Below are positions 62,990 through 64,000 of a stretch of 64,000 nt of DNA, piece after piece (position 1 is the first letter of the stretch; each line of letters starts with the position of its first letter). Below the pieces are notes generated by a model. It had not been told where the DNA came from. It did not search any database and saw only the letters and a list, made by a program, of their open reading frames with translations. The stretch is taken from assembly GCA_947564305.1 (NCBI GenBank), contig CANOBT010000013.1, forward strand, positions 1-64,000. The letters run 5' to 3'. The position numbers and the translations under genes were made by a program. Origin of the DNA: an uncultured Lachnospiraceae bacterium (GTDB taxonomy: Bacteria; Bacillota_A; Clostridia; Lachnospirales; Lachnospiraceae).

Positions 62990-63027
62990 AGGTACTTTTT
63001 AAAAATCAGAAATGGAGGACAATATTT

Positions 63028-63714
63028 ATGAATAAAGGAAACAATTCTAAATCAAGCTTAGCAAAAATTATATGGAATGAACACAGGAAAGAGATAGAAG
63101 AACACGCAGATTCCAACACAGATTCAGATTTTGAAAGTAACACTATCAAAACCATAGAGCGATTGATAGCTAAAATTGAAGATGGATTTTTATCAAATCC
63201 AAAGATGTTCAAAAAAGATGTCGAAAACAAGATAGAAAAAGACGGTGAAAGGAAAACACATAAAATATATGAATATTCAGATAATTTTATAACATTAACC
63301 AAATTTATAGCAAATTTAAAATTTGGAAAAATACCTATTAACAATATGACTATTGATACATTTTTAAGAAATTGCAAAAAACTTCAAATTAATGTTCATT
63401 CGGTAGATGCCATAGCATTTAATGCTCTGACATCTTTTTTTAATAAATATTATTATTTTTTACAGAAAAATCATATCACAAACGAACGTGAAGCTATCCA
63501 TAATCTGTGGCAAGTCTGTTCGAATCTCTCGCTTCTTGAGTCGGATGCTTGTTCTCTAAAAAATTGGAATATGTTTAGAGAAAAAGAAGGGAAATGGTTA
63601 TCTGAAAATAAATATGAAATCAAAAAAAAATTACTTTTATACTGTGTGTCTACTAGGCGTGGCAACATTTGTTTCGCCGGTAAAGAGCTCAAAGAACTTG
63701 TATTGCTGCTATGA
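63028..63714 (+). CDS. Unknown AT-rich gene of the integrated element
   Basis: 228 residues, Lys/Asn/Ile-rich and markedly more AT-rich than the chromosome. Polar N terminus (NKGNNSKSSLAKIIWNEHRK), then mostly helical. A good GGAGG lies 8 nt before the ATG. It is the only plus-strand gene in the element. I recognise no domain; it could be cargo (for example defence) or a regulator. Confidence 0.6.
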   Translation: MNKGNNSKSSLAKIIWNEHRKEIEEHADSNTDSDFESNTIKTIERLIAKIEDGFLSNPKMFKKDVENKIEKDGERKTHKIYEYSDNFITLTKFIANLKFGKIPINNMTIDTFLRNCKKLQINVHSVDAIAFNALTSFFNKYYYFLQKNHITNEREAIHNLWQVCSNLSLLESDACSLKNWNMFREKEGKWLSENKYEIKKKLLLYCVSTRRGNICFAGKELKELVLLL

Positions 63715-63731
63715 TAAGGGAATAATATGTA

Positions 63732-63769
63732 ATTTGGGGGCACTTCTTTAGTATGAACTGCCCCCAAAT
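63732..63769 (+). terminator. Hairpin after the unknown gene
   Basis: ATTTGGGGGC and GCCCCCAAAT, perfect 10-bp stem, 18-nt loop, 17 nt past the stop at 63714. No T-run. Confidence 0.5.
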
Positions 63770-63782
63770 CCCACTATTGTAA

Positions 63783-64000
63783 CGGTAGTGTAAAATAATT
63801 TGTGTTTCTGGTAAAAAATGGCTCCTTTTTGGTAAGAATTAAGGTATGACAATTCTTGCGGAAAAGGAGTATTTTTATGGCAGTTGCAAAGGAGCAAATC
63901 CGACAAATTATTTCACAAAATAACATTAGCAGTGTAGCAGATGTGTATTCTCTTCTCAAAGAAAGTTTCAAGGATATCCTTCAGGAACTTATGGAAGCCG
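63783..64000 (+). mobile_element. IS256-family insertion sequence, left end (cut by window)
   Basis: A GGTAGTGTAAAATAATTTGT-type terminal sequence near 63784-63805 is followed by a short leader and a transposase gene. The exact left boundary and target duplication cannot be fixed because the right end is outside the window. Confidence 0.65.
63877..64000 (+). CDS. IS256-family transposase, N-terminal part
   Basis: 41 codons remain: MAVAKEQIRQIISQNNISSV, then ADVYSLLKESFKDILQELME. This helical N terminus and the ILQELMEAE-type motif are typical of IS256/mutator transposases. AAAGGAG lies 7 nt before the ATG. Catalytic DDE residues lie beyond the window. Confidence 0.75.
   Translation, partial: MAVAKEQIRQIISQNNISSVADVYSLLKESFKDILQELMEA

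Noticed and set aside
62739..63002. 87-codon plus-strand frame in the divergent gap of the element
   Set aside because: No Shine-Dalgarno, overlaps the promoter regions of both flanking genes, composition not protein-like.
1..64000. CRISPR array or rRNA genes
   Set aside because: No regularly spaced direct repeats of the needed kind and no rRNA-like sequence were found.

Overview
The window reads like a low-to-mid GC Clostridia chromosome, most probably a gut Lachnospiraceae. The basis is Gram-positive ribosome binding sites throughout, a spore-coat cotJ operon, a trp T-box leader, ECF-type transporters, a ClpC without a ctsR operon, an anti-sigma/sigma pair and DUF5688/Rpn-type remnants. 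I do not name a species. No rRNA or complete tRNA gene is present.

Layout. (1) 249-6997, plus strand: an ECF vitamin/nucleoside-type importer (S, T, A, A'), an M24 peptidase-like protein, a LacI regulator, a glutamine-amidotransferase-like protein and a PfkB sugar kinase; together a salvage or uptake module of unknown substrate. (2) 7038-16310: an apparent quinate/shikimate catabolic operon on the minus strand (YdiB-type dehydrogenase, YdiN-type MFS carrier, type I dehydroquinase, TRAP transporter), a divergent LysR regulator and a BaiCD/2-enoate-reductase-like flavoenzyme. The flavoenzyme promoter shares a collinear 50-bp upstream element with the operon promoter. (3) 16693-23616: a spore coat operon with a fused CotJA-CotJB, radA, a small conserved gene, clpC, a GntR regulator and a Uma2 gene. 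(4) 23815-25253: a HicB-Panacea fusion behind a frameshifted hicA toxin, and a decayed sugar acetyltransferase. (5) 25247-32650: a fructan-type operon (GH32, GH172, ABC importer, LacI) with a promoter that carries a repressor palindrome between -35 and -10. (6) 32864-40244: a DapF homologue that lacks both catalytic cysteines, an AraC regulator, an anti-sigma/sigma pair, a CstA-type transporter and an aldo-keto reductase. (7) 40269-47400: a complete trp operon (trpE-GD-C-F-B-A) under a T-box. (8) 47439-54344: a two-component system operonic with an ABC exporter whose permease carries a roughly 500-residue coiled coil. (9) 54480-57203: an M20 peptidase, several decayed genes and a relBE-like pair. 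(10) 57528 to the end: an integrated element bounded by a tRNA 3' fragment, with a toxin-antitoxin pair, tyrosine integrase, a primase/helicase-like ATPase, an iteron-like AT-rich region and unknown genes. It is interrupted at the right edge by an IS256-family transposase.

The most promising observations are the HicA/HicB-Panacea locus, the shared regulatory element that ties the flavoenzyme to quinate/shikimate use, the DapF homologue without catalytic cysteines, a covarying leader hairpin shared by aroD and that dapF-like gene, and the iteron/hairpin cluster of the integrated element. All function statements are by recognition of motifs and gene order; no database search was possible.
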